64,000 nucleotides of DNA, from assembly GCA_023150475.1 (NCBI GenBank), contig JAKLKU010000002.1:310001-374000 (forward strand). Reading direction: 5' to 3'. A model generated the notes under the pieces. The model saw nothing but the letters and a program-made list of their open reading frames with translations, was not told the origin of the DNA and did not search any database. The stretch is from Planctomycetota bacterium (GTDB taxonomy: Bacteria > Planctomycetota > UBA1135 > GCA-002686595). Shown here in pieces: positions 8,658 to 16,953 of this stretch; positions within the stretch are counted from its first letter, which is position 1, and every line of letters starts with the position of its first letter. The translations under genes and the position numbers were made by a program.

Positions 8658-8850
8658 GCCGGCGCGAACCAGCGCGCCCCTAAGCTCGGCCCCGCTCGAG
8701 TCGCGGGCGTCCCCCGTTCGCGACTCGCTGCACTTCAAGAGGGTCAGGCTCGCGGGCCACGCAAGTGGTCCGCGCGTCCTCGCTCGGCCGATCGGCGACG
8801 ATCTCCGCCGCAGCGCGGTTCCCGCCCTCGCAGAAGGCTTTCCTTGGCCC
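8658..8850. other. Intergenic stretch before the repeat array
   Basis: No gene is visible. A GAGGGTCAGGCTC stretch near 8740 resembles the GGGGGTCAG motif upstream of the regulator gene at 7711. Nothing else stands out before the tandem repeats begin. Confidence 0.4.
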
Positions 8851-9132
8851 GGAGCGCGCGTGCGGCGCGCTCCAGGTTTACTGCCGCGCGCGTGCGGCGC
8901 GCTCCAGGTTTATTGCCGCGCGTGCGGCGCGCTCCAGGTTTATTGCCGCGCGTGCGGCGCGCTCCAGGTTTATTGCCGCGCGTGCGGCGCGCTCCAGGTT
9001 TATTGCCGCGCGTGCGGCGCGCTCCAGGTTTATTGCCGCGCGCGTGCGGCGCGCTCCAGGTTTATTGCCGCGCGTGCGGCGCGCTCCAGGTCTACTGCCG
9101 CGCGTGCGGCGCGCTCTGGGTCCGACGCCGCG
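8851..9132. repeat. Nine-unit 30/32-bp tandem hairpin repeat
   Basis: Nine copies of a GC-rich unit begin (at GTGCGG) at 8860, 8892, 8922, 8952, 8982, 9012, 9044, 9074 and 9104. The spacings are 32, 30, 30, 30, 30, 32, 30 and 30 bases. Most internal units are identical; the first and the last two are diverged. Units contain GCCGC-GCGT-GCGGC, a five-pair stem-loop, and the first unit forms a nine-pair stem (8851-8859 with 8865-8873). The 2-base length changes break any reading frame, so it is not protein coding. It sits exactly between the convergent regulator and kinase genes. Confidence 0.9.
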
Positions 9133-9136
9133 CAAC

Positions 9137-10270
9137 TCACCCAGCGAGCGCGCGATTCAACGCCACTCGGAACGTCGAGCCCTTCGGCTCGCGCGGCTCG
9201 TAGCCGATCGCGCCGCCCCACTGCTCGAGCGTGTTCTTGCAGTAGAAGAGCCCGAGGCCCGCGACGCCGCGGCTCGGCCCGGACTGCACGAATTTCTGGA
9301 ACAGCGTCGCACGGATCGTTTCCGGCACGCCGGGTCCGCGATCGGAGATCGTCAGTTCGACCGACTGCGCGGCCGCGACGAACTCCAGTTCGACTTCGTC
9401 GCCCGCGTCGCTGTGGCGCAACGCGTTCTCGAGCAGGTTCGCGAGTACACGCTCGAGCCGATCGGCTCGGCCGACGACCCTGATCGGCGCACGCGACGCG
9501 GCGAGCGAGCGGCTCGTCAAGCCGACCGAACGGCGTTGGAAGACCGGCCCGTACGCCTGGAGCACCGAACGCACGCTTTCGACCAAATCGGGCGCCTCGC
9601 GCGGATCGCGCGCGAAGCTCTGCGACGTGGAGAGCTCGCTCGCGAACACGTCGAGGACCTGGCGAATCATCACTTCCTGACGGCGGGCGGATTCGAGCGC
9701 GATCGCCACGAGCTCGCGGCGCGCGGCGTCCTGCTCGCCGTCGGCGAGCAACGACAACGAGCCGACGATGCCCGCGAGTGGGCTCTTCAAGTCGTGCACG
9801 ATGCAGTGCAACAGCACTTCCTTCTTCAGCACCTCGCGATGGAGCGAGTCGAACTCGAGCGTCGTCTGTCGCGCTCGTTGGAGGATCGCGCGCAACTCGG
9901 CGTAGCGTTCGTCGAGCCACTCGACGAACACGAGCCGCCTGCCGCCGACGTCGAGCGCGCTCGCTTGCAGCGGCCACTCGCGGCCGTCCGGCGTGACTTC
10001 GCACCACATCAGCGAGCGCAACGGCGCCGCCACGCCGCGCGTGAAGTGCTCGCGCGCCTCGTCGAGGAACGTCGCGAGGAACGGCGGCCATTCGTCACCC
10101 CCGGGACCCCCGGCTTCGCCTCGGTGCTCGACGAGCCACTTCGGCGCGTGAGATCGGCGCGTCCAGACGCCATTCGGCCCGAGCTCGAGCACGAGCCACT
10201 CGAGCTCGCCCAGCAACTCGTGCGCGACGTCCTTCGCCATCGTTCGATCGAAACTAGCGCCGTTCGGCAA
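9137..10270 (-). CDS. Sensor histidine kinase
   Basis: A 377-residue soluble kinase with no membrane segment. Residues 15-140 may form a PAS-like input domain. The phospho-acceptor is H159 in the H-box IVHDLKSPLAG. The ATP-binding domain has N-box NLLENALRHS, G1 DRGPGVP and G2 VAGLGLFYCK. The start is taken as TTG at 10270 because GAGG lies seven bases upstream; an ATG ten codons later (10240) lacks a ribosome site. It follows a Ras-like GTPase gene by 41 bases, which suggests the GTPase and an OmpA-like membrane protein feed into this kinase. The convergent OmpR-type regulator is the probable output. Confidence 0.9.
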   Translation of the reverse strand: MPNGASFDRTMAKDVAHELLGELEWLVLELGPNGVWTRRSHAPKWLVEHRGEAGGPGGDEWPPFLATFLDEAREHFTRGVAAPLRSLMWCEVTPDGREWPLQASALDVGGRRLVFVEWLDERYAELRAILQRARQTTLEFDSLHREVLKKEVLLHCIVHDLKSPLAGIVGSLSLLADGEQDAARRELVAIALESARRQEVMIRQVLDVFASELSTSQSFARDPREAPDLVESVRSVLQAYGPVFQRRSVGLTSRSLAASRAPIRVVGRADRLERVLANLLENALRHSDAGDEVELEFVAAAQSVELTISDRGPGVPETIRATLFQKFVQSGPSRGVAGLGLFYCKNTLEQWGGAIGYEPREPKGSTFRVALNRALAG

Positions 10271-10311
10271 GTGCGGTCCTCACGCTTCGTTCAGTCACGA
10301 GGCCGCCTCGT

Positions 10312-10824
10312 TCAGTCGCTCTCGCGCTCCAGCATCGCGCGGGCGAGCAGCTCGAACGCACGCTCGACGTTTTCGCCGTCCTTCGCGCTGGTGCAAAGCA
10401 CGAGCCAACCTTTTGCGCGGAGCCTCGCGAGCGTCTCGTCGCGCACTTCCCACTGCGCGGCGAGGTCGTGTTTGTTGACCAAGAGGATCCGCGGCCCGTC
10501 GCCGAGATCGGGGGCGAAACGCTCGGCGAGCTCGAGCGCGTGGTCGACGCTCTGCGCCCGCGTGCCATCGGCGACGAAGAACGCGCCGTGCGCGCCGCGC
10601 AGGAACGATGCGCTCAGCTTCTGGAACTCGTCCTCGCCGTAGAGGTCCCAGAGCATGATCGTCAGCGGCCGGCCGTCGATCACGAGCTCCTTCTTGTCGA
10701 TCTGCACGCCGATCGTGGTCTGGTAGCGCTCGCTGAAGAGGCTCTTCACGTAGCGCTGCACCAGACTCGTCTTGCCGACGGCGAAGCTGCCGAGCATGCA
10801 GACCTTGACTCGCGTCGGCGTCAC
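10312..10824 (-). CDS. Ras-like small GTPase
   Basis: A 170-residue GTPase of the Rab/Ras-like bacterial type. G1 is GSFAVGKTS (12-20), G3 is WDLYGEDEF (59-67, in place of WDTAGQE), G4 is NKHD (117-120) and G5 is TSAKD (145-149). The G2 threonine lies in TTIGV. The Gln that normally helps hydrolysis is replaced in this motif (GED), hinting at slow turnover or need of a partner. The start GTG overlaps the upstream stop (GTGA at 10821-10824), with AAGGAG five bases before it. Such GTPases in bacteria control polarity or signalling; here the operon points to signalling with the envelope protein and kinase. Confidence 0.88.
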   Translation of the reverse strand: MTPTRVKVCMLGSFAVGKTSLVQRYVKSLFSERYQTTIGVQIDKKELVIDGRPLTIMLWDLYGEDEFQKLSASFLRGAHGAFFVADGTRAQSVDHALELAERFAPDLGDGPRILLVNKHDLAAQWEVRDETLARLRAKGWLVLCTSAKDGENVERAFELLARAMLERESD

Positions 10825-12617
10825 CAGGACTCCTTCCCTCTGAAGCGAGCGACGGCGCCGAACTCGTGGACGTCCGACGCCTCGCTGTGTCGCACGCCGA
10901 CCAGCGGAGGCACGAAACGATGATCCGCGGAGTCGACGAACTCGACGCGCGTGAGAAGCAACGACTCGAGCGAGACGGTCTTCGCGAGCAACGCGGGCAA
11001 CACGCCCACCGTTTCTGGCATGAACGCGACGACTCGCACGTCGATAGCGCGATCGGCGGCTCGCGCGAGCGAGTCGACGCGCTGCAGGGCTGCTGCAAGG
11101 CCGTGGACGTTGTCGGCGGAAGGTGCTTTGGGGTCGAAGCTCGCGGCAGAGACGACGAACGCGCGGTACGGCAGCTCGTCGATTGCCTGACGAAGCGCTT
11201 CCAGATCGAGGTCGACGAGCCGTGTGGCGTCGAGCTGGTCGGCCGCGCCGAGCGCTTTGGCCAGCGAGTTCGCGAGCTCGATCCACGCGTGCGTCGCCTG
11301 TCCCGAGAGCACGATGCGATCTCCGACGAGCTGCGCGTCGACGCTGGGCGGCGGCGTCAGCGCCTGCAGCACGCGTTTCGCGACGAGCGATCGGTCGAGC
11401 GACGCGTACGGTTCGAACGTGAACGTCGCACCGGAGAAGTCGAGGTCGAGGAGTTGCGCCAACTCCTCGGGCGACGGCGCGAGCGGATCGCGCAGACCTT
11501 CGAACGTCATGCGCTCGCCGTTGCGCTCCGCGGCGAGCACGACGTAACCCGGTTGCGCGCGCAGGACGTTGGCGATCAAGTCGAAGCGCTCCGCCCGGCG
11601 AGCGTGCGTCAAGATGCCCCACACCGCGAGCAGCACGAGCGCGGCGCCGGCGAGCGCGAGCACGACGAACATCGCACCCGACTGCTTCTTCGCGTTCTCG
11701 CGTTCCTGCGTCTCGAGCGCGCGCGCGAGCGCGGGCTCGAGCTCGGCGGCGAGCGTCTCGTCGCTCGCGCGCTCCGCTTCGAGCTCCGCGACCTTCAGGT
11801 GCAATTCCTCGAGCAACGCTTGCAGCCGCAGCCGCAACTCGCGCGGCGCCTGACCTCGCACGTGCGCCGCCAGCGTCAGACGCGGCCCGCGCACGAGCTC
11901 CAACGTCTTGTCCGCGTACTCGACGTGCTCGAGCGCTTGATCCGCGCCCTTCGCGAACGAGTCCGCGACGAAGTCGTTGATCGCGGTCAACATCCCCGCG
12001 ACGAGATCGGGGTCGGCGACGGCGACCGCCGGGTGCGCGACGTGTTTGACGAGCAAGCCGGAGTCCGTGCGCAGGAGCAGCACCTGCTCGACGCGATAGA
12101 CCAGGCTCTTCAGGAGCACGACTTCGCCGAACGAGCGGTTCGTGCGCCACGCTTCGATGCGCCAGCCGATCGAACGCGGGCTCAGCGAGTGATCGACCGC
12201 GCGGTTCAGCCGATCGACCATCGCCGCGAGCATCGCTTCGACCGAGTTGCGGATCGCGGGCCCGATGATCGGGAAGATCGCGTCGGCGAGCGCCTTCGGG
12301 TTGCGACGCACCGATTCCTGCACCGCGACTTCGACCGTCGGCGCGAGCGAACGCGCGAGCCGGTCGCCGCGTTTCGACTCGATGCGGATCGCGTCGGGCA
12401 GGACTCGTGCGACTTGATCGGCGTCCGGCGCGAGTTCGTCGACGCGTTTTTCGAGCCGCGCGAGCTCGGCGCGTTCACGGCCGAGCAGGATGCTCCGCAC
12501 GCGCTCCAGCTCGCTCGCCTCGTCATGTTGGCGATCGGAACGCCCGTTCCCGAACTCGGCCGCATCGGTCGAGAGCTCGCGCTCGCGCGACGGATCCGGT
12601 TCGAGGGGCTCGCTCAT
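10821..12617 (-). CDS. Membrane-anchored OmpA-like protein of GTPase operon
   Basis: A 598-residue protein. Residues 1-320 are acidic and helical, including the FPIIGPAIRNSVEA and WRIEAWRTNRSFGEVVLLKSL blocks. I associate these blocks with a family found beside Ras-like GTPase genes in other bacteria. One membrane segment follows at about residue 330 (VVLALAGAALVLLAVWGIL). The C-terminal 240 residues, presumably outside the cytoplasm, resemble an OmpA-like peptidoglycan-binding region. The ATG at 12617 is preferred; a GTG at 12647 would add ten residues. It could relay envelope state to the coupled GTPase. Confidence 0.72.
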   Translation of the reverse strand: MSEPLEPDPSRERELSTDAAEFGNGRSDRQHDEASELERVRSILLGRERAELARLEKRVDELAPDADQVARVLPDAIRIESKRGDRLARSLAPTVEVAVQESVRRNPKALADAIFPIIGPAIRNSVEAMLAAMVDRLNRAVDHSLSPRSIGWRIEAWRTNRSFGEVVLLKSLVYRVEQVLLLRTDSGLLVKHVAHPAVAVADPDLVAGMLTAINDFVADSFAKGADQALEHVEYADKTLELVRGPRLTLAAHVRGQAPRELRLRLQALLEELHLKVAELEAERASDETLAAELEPALARALETQERENAKKQSGAMFVVLALAGAALVLLAVWGILTHARRAERFDLIANVLRAQPGYVVLAAERNGERMTFEGLRDPLAPSPEELAQLLDLDFSGATFTFEPYASLDRSLVAKRVLQALTPPPSVDAQLVGDRIVLSGQATHAWIELANSLAKALGAADQLDATRLVDLDLEALRQAIDELPYRAFVVSAASFDPKAPSADNVHGLAAALQRVDSLARAADRAIDVRVVAFMPETVGVLPALLAKTVSLESLLLTRVEFVDSADHRFVPPLVGVRHSEASDVHEFGAVARFRGKESW

Positions 12618-12648
12618 CTCGTCTGCCGCGCCGCGGCGCGGCGCCACG

Positions 12649-13239
12649 TCAGGACTTCGCCGGCTTCTTGTCGGAGAGCCGCATCGCGAGATCGGCGAAG
12701 AGCGTCGACAACGCGGCGCGATCGACCTTGGCCGTGTCGAGCTCCTCGCGCTCTTCGACGATCTCGGTCGAGAGGTCGTTCGTCTTCGCGTCGATTTCGG
12801 CGCGCAACGTCTTCGTCTGGTCGAGCAACTGCTGGCGCAAGTCGCCGAACGCCTTCTGCTGGTCGCCGGCGAGCGCCGCGGTGCGCTTCTCGAAGCTCTT
12901 CGTGAGTTCGGCGACTTCCTTGGCGAGCTCGCGGATCGACGAAGCCGTCTCCGCCTGCTCTTCCTTCGTGCGCTTGGCGAGCGCTTCGATCTCCTTCTTC
13001 GCGAAGAGTTCGAGCGACTCGAGCCGCTTCGTCACGTCGTTCTTCAGTTCGTTCAGGTCCTTCGCGAGCTGCGCTTCGATCTTCGCGAAGCGCTTGTCCG
13101 CCGTGCGCACTTGCTCGCCGAAAAGGATGTCGCGCACCTTGTCCAGGTGGTCGCGTTCGCCGCTTTCCGCGTCGTTCTGACTCATCGCCTTGCCTCGGCG
13201 CGTCGGCGCGCCGTCCTTCTTCCGTCCATCGTTCGCCAT
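12649..13239 (-). CDS. Coiled-coil protein of GTPase operon
   Basis: A 196-residue, highly charged protein predicted to be almost entirely coiled coil (heptads of Leu/Ile/Ala among Lys and Glu from about residue 40 to 185), with no membrane segment. Its N-terminal segment (KVRDILFGEQ) matches the start of the next gene's product (RVRSILLGRE), which suggests a shared docking motif or an old duplication. The start could also be the ATG at 13185, which has GAGG seven bases upstream; both are in frame. It is the first gene of the four-gene signalling operon. Confidence 0.7.
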   Translation of the reverse strand: MANDGRKKDGAPTRRGKAMSQNDAESGERDHLDKVRDILFGEQVRTADKRFAKIEAQLAKDLNELKNDVTKRLESLELFAKKEIEALAKRTKEEQAETASSIRELAKEVAELTKSFEKRTAALAGDQQKAFGDLRQQLLDQTKTLRAEIDAKTNDLSTEIVEEREELDTAKVDRAALSTLFADLAMRLSDKKPAKS

Positions 13240-13307
13240 TGGAAGCTCGAGCTTGGAGCGACAGACTATCCGACCGAGCCAGCGCGCTACAAACCCACGA
13301 CTCTCCT

Positions 13308-14312
13308 GTGAACGAGAAGGAAGCACGACTGCGCGAACTCTGCGCGCGACACGACGCCGACGGTGCATGGTTGAGACGTCGCGCGAACGTCGCGTGGCTC
13401 GCCGATGGCGCGGACGTGCACGTGCTCGGCTCGAGCGAACTCGGAGTCGCTTCGCTCTGGTGGTCGCCGACGCAGAAGCGCGTGCTGACCGACTCGATCG
13501 AGGCGGCGCGACTCGCCGCGGAAGAGTTCTCGAGCGAGTGGGAGATCGTCGCGCGTCCGTGGTGGGAACCGTTCGTGCCGCCGGCGGGAAACTGGCTCGT
13601 CGATTGGCCCGACGACGTCGTCGCGCCGTTGCGCGCGCCGCTCGTCGAGCGCGAACTCGAACGTGTGCGTGCGCTCGGTCGCGAAAGCGCGGAGTGCGTC
13701 GAAGCGCTGATGCACGACGTGCGCCATGGCTCGAGCGAGTTCGAGGTCGCGGCGGACCTGACGAGTCGGCTGCTCGCGCGCGGCATCCGCGCGCCGGTCG
13801 TCTTGATCGCCGCCGACGAGCGCATTGCGCGTTTCCGCCATCCGACGCCGACCGCGAAACGGGTCGAGCGGACGCTGATGACGGTGCTCTGCGCCGAACG
13901 GCACGGCCTGATCGTCTGCTTGACGCGCTTGTGCTCGTTCGGCGCGCTCGCGGACGACTTGGCGCGCCGCCATCGCGCGGTGATCGCCGTCGAGCGCGCG
14001 ATGCACGCCGTGTCGCTGCCGGGCACGAGCTTCGGCGCCGTCTTCGCCGAAGCGCAGCGGATGTACCGCGCGACCGGTTTCCCCGACGAATGGAAGCTGC
14101 ACCACCAAGGCGGGCCGATGGGCTACGCCGCGCGCGACTTCTGCGTCGCGCCGGGCGAGACGAGGTGCATCGTCGAGCGACAACTGCTCGGTTGGAATCC
14201 GTCGATCACCGGCACCAAGTCGGAGGACACGCTCGTTTCCGGCGGCGAAGTGCTGACGCGCACCGGAAAGTGGCCGGAGCTCGACGGGCGGCCGGACATC
14301 TTGATCCGCTGA
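13308..14312 (+). CDS. M24-fold (creatinase/aminopeptidase-like) protein
   Basis: A 334-residue protein that resembles the M24 metallopeptidase family: a creatinase-like N-terminal domain, then HHQGGPMGY (about 265) and WNPSITGTKSEDT (about 296). This is the signature of a subgroup I recognise as M24 family metallopeptidase. The usual five metal ligands (Asp, Asp, His, Glu, Glu) cannot all be seen, so it may not be a standard aminopeptidase. The start is taken as GTG 13308, since the upstream frame overlaps the divergent gene's start. It is a different subfamily from the canonical aminopeptidase P at 63248. Confidence 0.72.
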   Translation: MNEKEARLRELCARHDADGAWLRRRANVAWLADGADVHVLGSSELGVASLWWSPTQKRVLTDSIEAARLAAEEFSSEWEIVARPWWEPFVPPAGNWLVDWPDDVVAPLRAPLVERELERVRALGRESAECVEALMHDVRHGSSEFEVAADLTSRLLARGIRAPVVLIAADERIARFRHPTPTAKRVERTLMTVLCAERHGLIVCLTRLCSFGALADDLARRHRAVIAVERAMHAVSLPGTSFGAVFAEAQRMYRATGFPDEWKLHHQGGPMGYAARDFCVAPGETRCIVERQLLGWNPSITGTKSEDTLVSGGEVLTRTGKWPELDGRPDILIR

Positions 14313-14330
14313 ACGCGCGCGAGCTCGCGA

Positions 14331-14396
14331 GCCGCACGGTGGCGTGACGCGGCACACGGTGGCGTGACGCGGCACAGGGTGGCGTGACGCGCCGCG
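14331..14396. repeat. Short 20-bp tandem repeat
   Basis: Two full copies and one partial copy of a 20-base unit beginning GGCGTGACGCGGCACA lie at 14341-14360, 14361-14380 and 14381-14396. A trace of a further unit precedes them from 14331. They sit 20-80 bases downstream of the M24-fold gene. No coding role is evident. Confidence 0.8.
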
Positions 14397-14611
14397 AACC
14401 TGCGCGCGACGTGGCGCGAACACGAAAGCCGACGTGTATCGCCGCGGTTCCGAATGCGTTGGTTCGTGCGGCGCGTGAGTAGTTGGCGCGCCTTGATCGG
14501 ATAGCGTGGACGTGCGCCGGGGCAAGCGGCGCGGACACTTCTACTTGGACCGTTCGTGCGCCGCGCGCGTCGCAAACGCGCGGCGCACGACATCGACTTG
14601 GCAGGTGCTGC

Positions 14612-16018
14612 ATGCTCGTCCGTCGTCCGCGACTCGTCGCGTTGCGTTGTGTCACGTCCGTTCCTCTCGTCCTCTGCGCGACGGTCGGCGCCGCGCTCGC
14701 AAAACATCCGCACTACACGATCACCAACGTCTCGGATGCGCTCGGCGGGACCGCGTTCGGACTCGCCGGCATCTCCGACACGGGCTACGTGACGGGTTGG
14801 GTCGACCTCGCGGGATCGGGCACCGGTTCCGTGGGTTTCCGTTGGTCCGCGCGCGGCATCGCGACGCCCGAGCCGCCGGTCGGCGACCCGTGGCTCACGT
14901 TCAACACGGTCGACGTCAACGATTCGGGCGTCACCGTCGGTTGGTTCGGGACTTCGTCGCCGTCGTGGATGTCGCGCGGGTTCCGTTGGCAGTCGGGCGC
15001 GGCGCTCGAGCTCGTGAATCCGCTCGGCTGGAACGCGTTCCCGACCGCGATCAACGCCGCCGGTTGGGCCGTCGGCTATTCGGGCTTCCAGGTCGGCGTC
15101 TCGCCCGGCGCCGTCGTGTGGGACCCGGCGGGCACGCCGAGTTTCGTCGCCGACCTGCGCCAAGCGTTCGACATCAACTCGAGCGGCCAGATCGTCGGCT
15201 ATCGGCCCGACGCGAACGGCGTCGCCCGCGCGTTCCTGTACGACCAAGGCGTGCTGACGCCGCTCGGCACGCTCGATCCGCAAGCGCAGGGCGACGTCTA
15301 TCCACGCGCGATCAACGACCACGGCGCGGTCGTCGGCACGAGCCGCATCCACGGAGAGGAGCACGCGTTCCGTTGGACGGCGGCGACCGGGATGGTCGAG
15401 CTCCCCGACCTCGGGGTCTCCGCGTTTCCGTTCAACGTCGCGGCGCTCGACGTCAACGACGCGGGTTGGATCGTCGGCTACGCGCCGAACGGCACCACCC
15501 AAGCGGCCGTCGTCTGGGCGCCGGACGGCACGATCGCCGAGCTCGCGCCTCGCATCCCCGACGCCGGACCGGGCACGAGTTGGCCGTTCTTCATCGACGC
15601 GTCTCGCATCAACGCCGCGGGCCAGCTCGTCGGCTTCTCGCCGAACGGGCCCTCGAACCAAGAGACGCGCACGATCCTGCTCACACCGACGACGCTGACG
15701 GCTTCGACGGTGACGCCCGGCGTCGCCGGCACGGTGAACACGCTCGGACTCGACGGCGCGGCGCCGGGCAAAGTCGCGTTCCTCGCCGCGGCCGTCGACG
15801 ATCCGTTCGATCGCGGGTACACGACGCTCGCGAGCTGCGAGCCGCTCGGACTCGCGATGGAGGCGCCGCGCATCGTCGCGACCGCCGTCGCCGACGCGGC
15901 CGGCCACGCAACCTTCGAGTGGACGGTGCCCGCGGCGTTCGCGGGCTCGACATTGCGCTTCCAGGCGTTCCAGCGCGGGAGTTGCGCCCTGAGCAACGTG
16001 GTGCGCGCCGCGCTCTGA
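14612..16018 (+). CDS. Secreted HAF-repeat protein
   Basis: A 468-residue exported protein. The ATG at 14612 begins a signal peptide ending near AALAKHP. The body is made of at least seven HAF-type repeats of the form (I/V)N-x-x-G-x-(I/V/A)-V-G, for example INAAGWAVGY, INSSGQIVGY, INDHGAVVGT, VNDAGWIVGY and INAAGQLVGF. These usually build a beta-propeller-like surface protein. The last 100 residues form a Cys-containing beta domain of the kind found at the ends of exoproteins in this lineage. A ligand or surface role is not known. Confidence 0.82.
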   Translation: MLVRRPRLVALRCVTSVPLVLCATVGAALAKHPHYTITNVSDALGGTAFGLAGISDTGYVTGWVDLAGSGTGSVGFRWSARGIATPEPPVGDPWLTFNTVDVNDSGVTVGWFGTSSPSWMSRGFRWQSGAALELVNPLGWNAFPTAINAAGWAVGYSGFQVGVSPGAVVWDPAGTPSFVADLRQAFDINSSGQIVGYRPDANGVARAFLYDQGVLTPLGTLDPQAQGDVYPRAINDHGAVVGTSRIHGEEHAFRWTAATGMVELPDLGVSAFPFNVAALDVNDAGWIVGYAPNGTTQAAVVWAPDGTIAELAPRIPDAGPGTSWPFFIDASRINAAGQLVGFSPNGPSNQETRTILLTPTTLTASTVTPGVAGTVNTLGLDGAAPGKVAFLAAAVDDPFDRGYTTLASCEPLGLAMEAPRIVATAVADAAGHATFEWTVPAAFAGSTLRFQAFQRGSCALSNVVRAAL

Positions 16019-16308
16019 CCGGAACCACTGCATTCGCGGCGCGCGGCGCGGCGCCTGGCGTCTTTCGAGAACCCCGACGCCTGGTCCGCGCCGCGTGCCG
16101 GGTTCGCACCGCGTGCGGGGTCCTCGCTGCGCGCCGGGTTCGCGGCACGCGCCGTGGTTCGCCCTCGCCGCGCTCGTTTCCGCGACGGCTCGCGCTCGCC
16201 GCGCCTCGGCTCGGCTCGGCTCGGCGGCGCGTCGACGTCGTCGAAGCAGCGGAAACCGCGCTCGCGAAGTGCTAGCCTGTCGCGCGAAAACCCCGCACCC
16301 ACAAAGCC
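16019..16308. other. Intergenic region with 18-bp degenerate repeats
   Basis: No gene is seen in these 290 bases. Four imperfect 18-base units (beginning GGTCC/GGTTC and ending in a GCC/GCG-rich part) run from 16083 to 16154. A GGCTC microrepeat follows near 16205-16225. The promoter of the lipoprotein gene at 16309 must lie in or near the end of this stretch, but no boxes are clear. Confidence 0.5.
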
Positions 16309-16887
16309 ATGCGCACGAAGTTCCTTCTCGCCGCCGCTCTGGTCTCGTTGCCCCTCGTCCCGGCCTGCAAGAACGCGCCGCCGAGCACTCCGACCACCGA
16401 AGCGGCCGCGCTCGATCCGACCGCGCTCGAGTACACGATCTACAAGCGCGTGATCGAGGACGTCGCGCAACCCGTCGAGAGCATGCCGGTGCTGAACGTC
16501 ACGGTCGCGAACCACTTGCACGATCCGGCGTCCGACGTGCCGTACAAGCTCGTGCGCGACAACACCAAGCTGACGCAGAAGGAAACGCTCGACGACTTCT
16601 GGGCGAAGAACCAGGAGCCGATGGACCTCGACTACAAGCTCGACCTGGTCCACGGCAACGTCTACGTCACCGAAGCCCAAGCGCCGCGCGTGCCGACGTA
16701 TCCGGGTTACGTCGAGCTCTCGCGCATCGGCTTCAACGCGGACCAGACGCAAGCGATCGTCTACTGCGGCCACGTGTGGTCGCTCTCGGGCTCGCAAGGT
16801 CGCGGCTACTACCTCGTGCTCGACAAGGCGGCGACGGGTTGGACGATCTCGAGCAAGCTGACGACGCGCCTCGCGAACGGGAATTGA
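16309..16887 (+). CDS. Lipoprotein of unknown function
   Basis: A 192-residue protein with a type II signal peptide and lipobox LVPAC (Cys at about residue 20). The mature part is mixed alpha/beta with a Gly/Tyr/Trp-rich C-terminal half. No family is recognised. It lies 66 bases before the HAD-phosphatase gene on the same strand and may belong to the same transcript. Confidence 0.75.
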   Translation: MRTKFLLAAALVSLPLVPACKNAPPSTPTTEAAALDPTALEYTIYKRVIEDVAQPVESMPVLNVTVANHLHDPASDVPYKLVRDNTKLTQKETLDDFWAKNQEPMDLDYKLDLVHGNVYVTEAQAPRVPTYPGYVELSRIGFNADQTQAIVYCGHVWSLSGSQGRGYYLVLDKAATGWTISSKLTTRLANGN

Positions 16888-16953
16888 TCGAAGCTTGATG
16901 CGCGGCGGAGCACGGCGCTCGCGCAATTCGCCACACTTGGCGCCGCCTCCGCC

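Noticed and set aside
8851..9132. CRISPR array
   Set aside because: The units abut with no unique spacers, no cas genes lie nearby, and the unit is a simple GC-rich hairpin.
8765..10642. Open frame through the tandem repeats and antisense to the kinase
   Set aside because: It translates the repeat and then the non-coding strand of a clear histidine kinase; no family match and no ribosome site.
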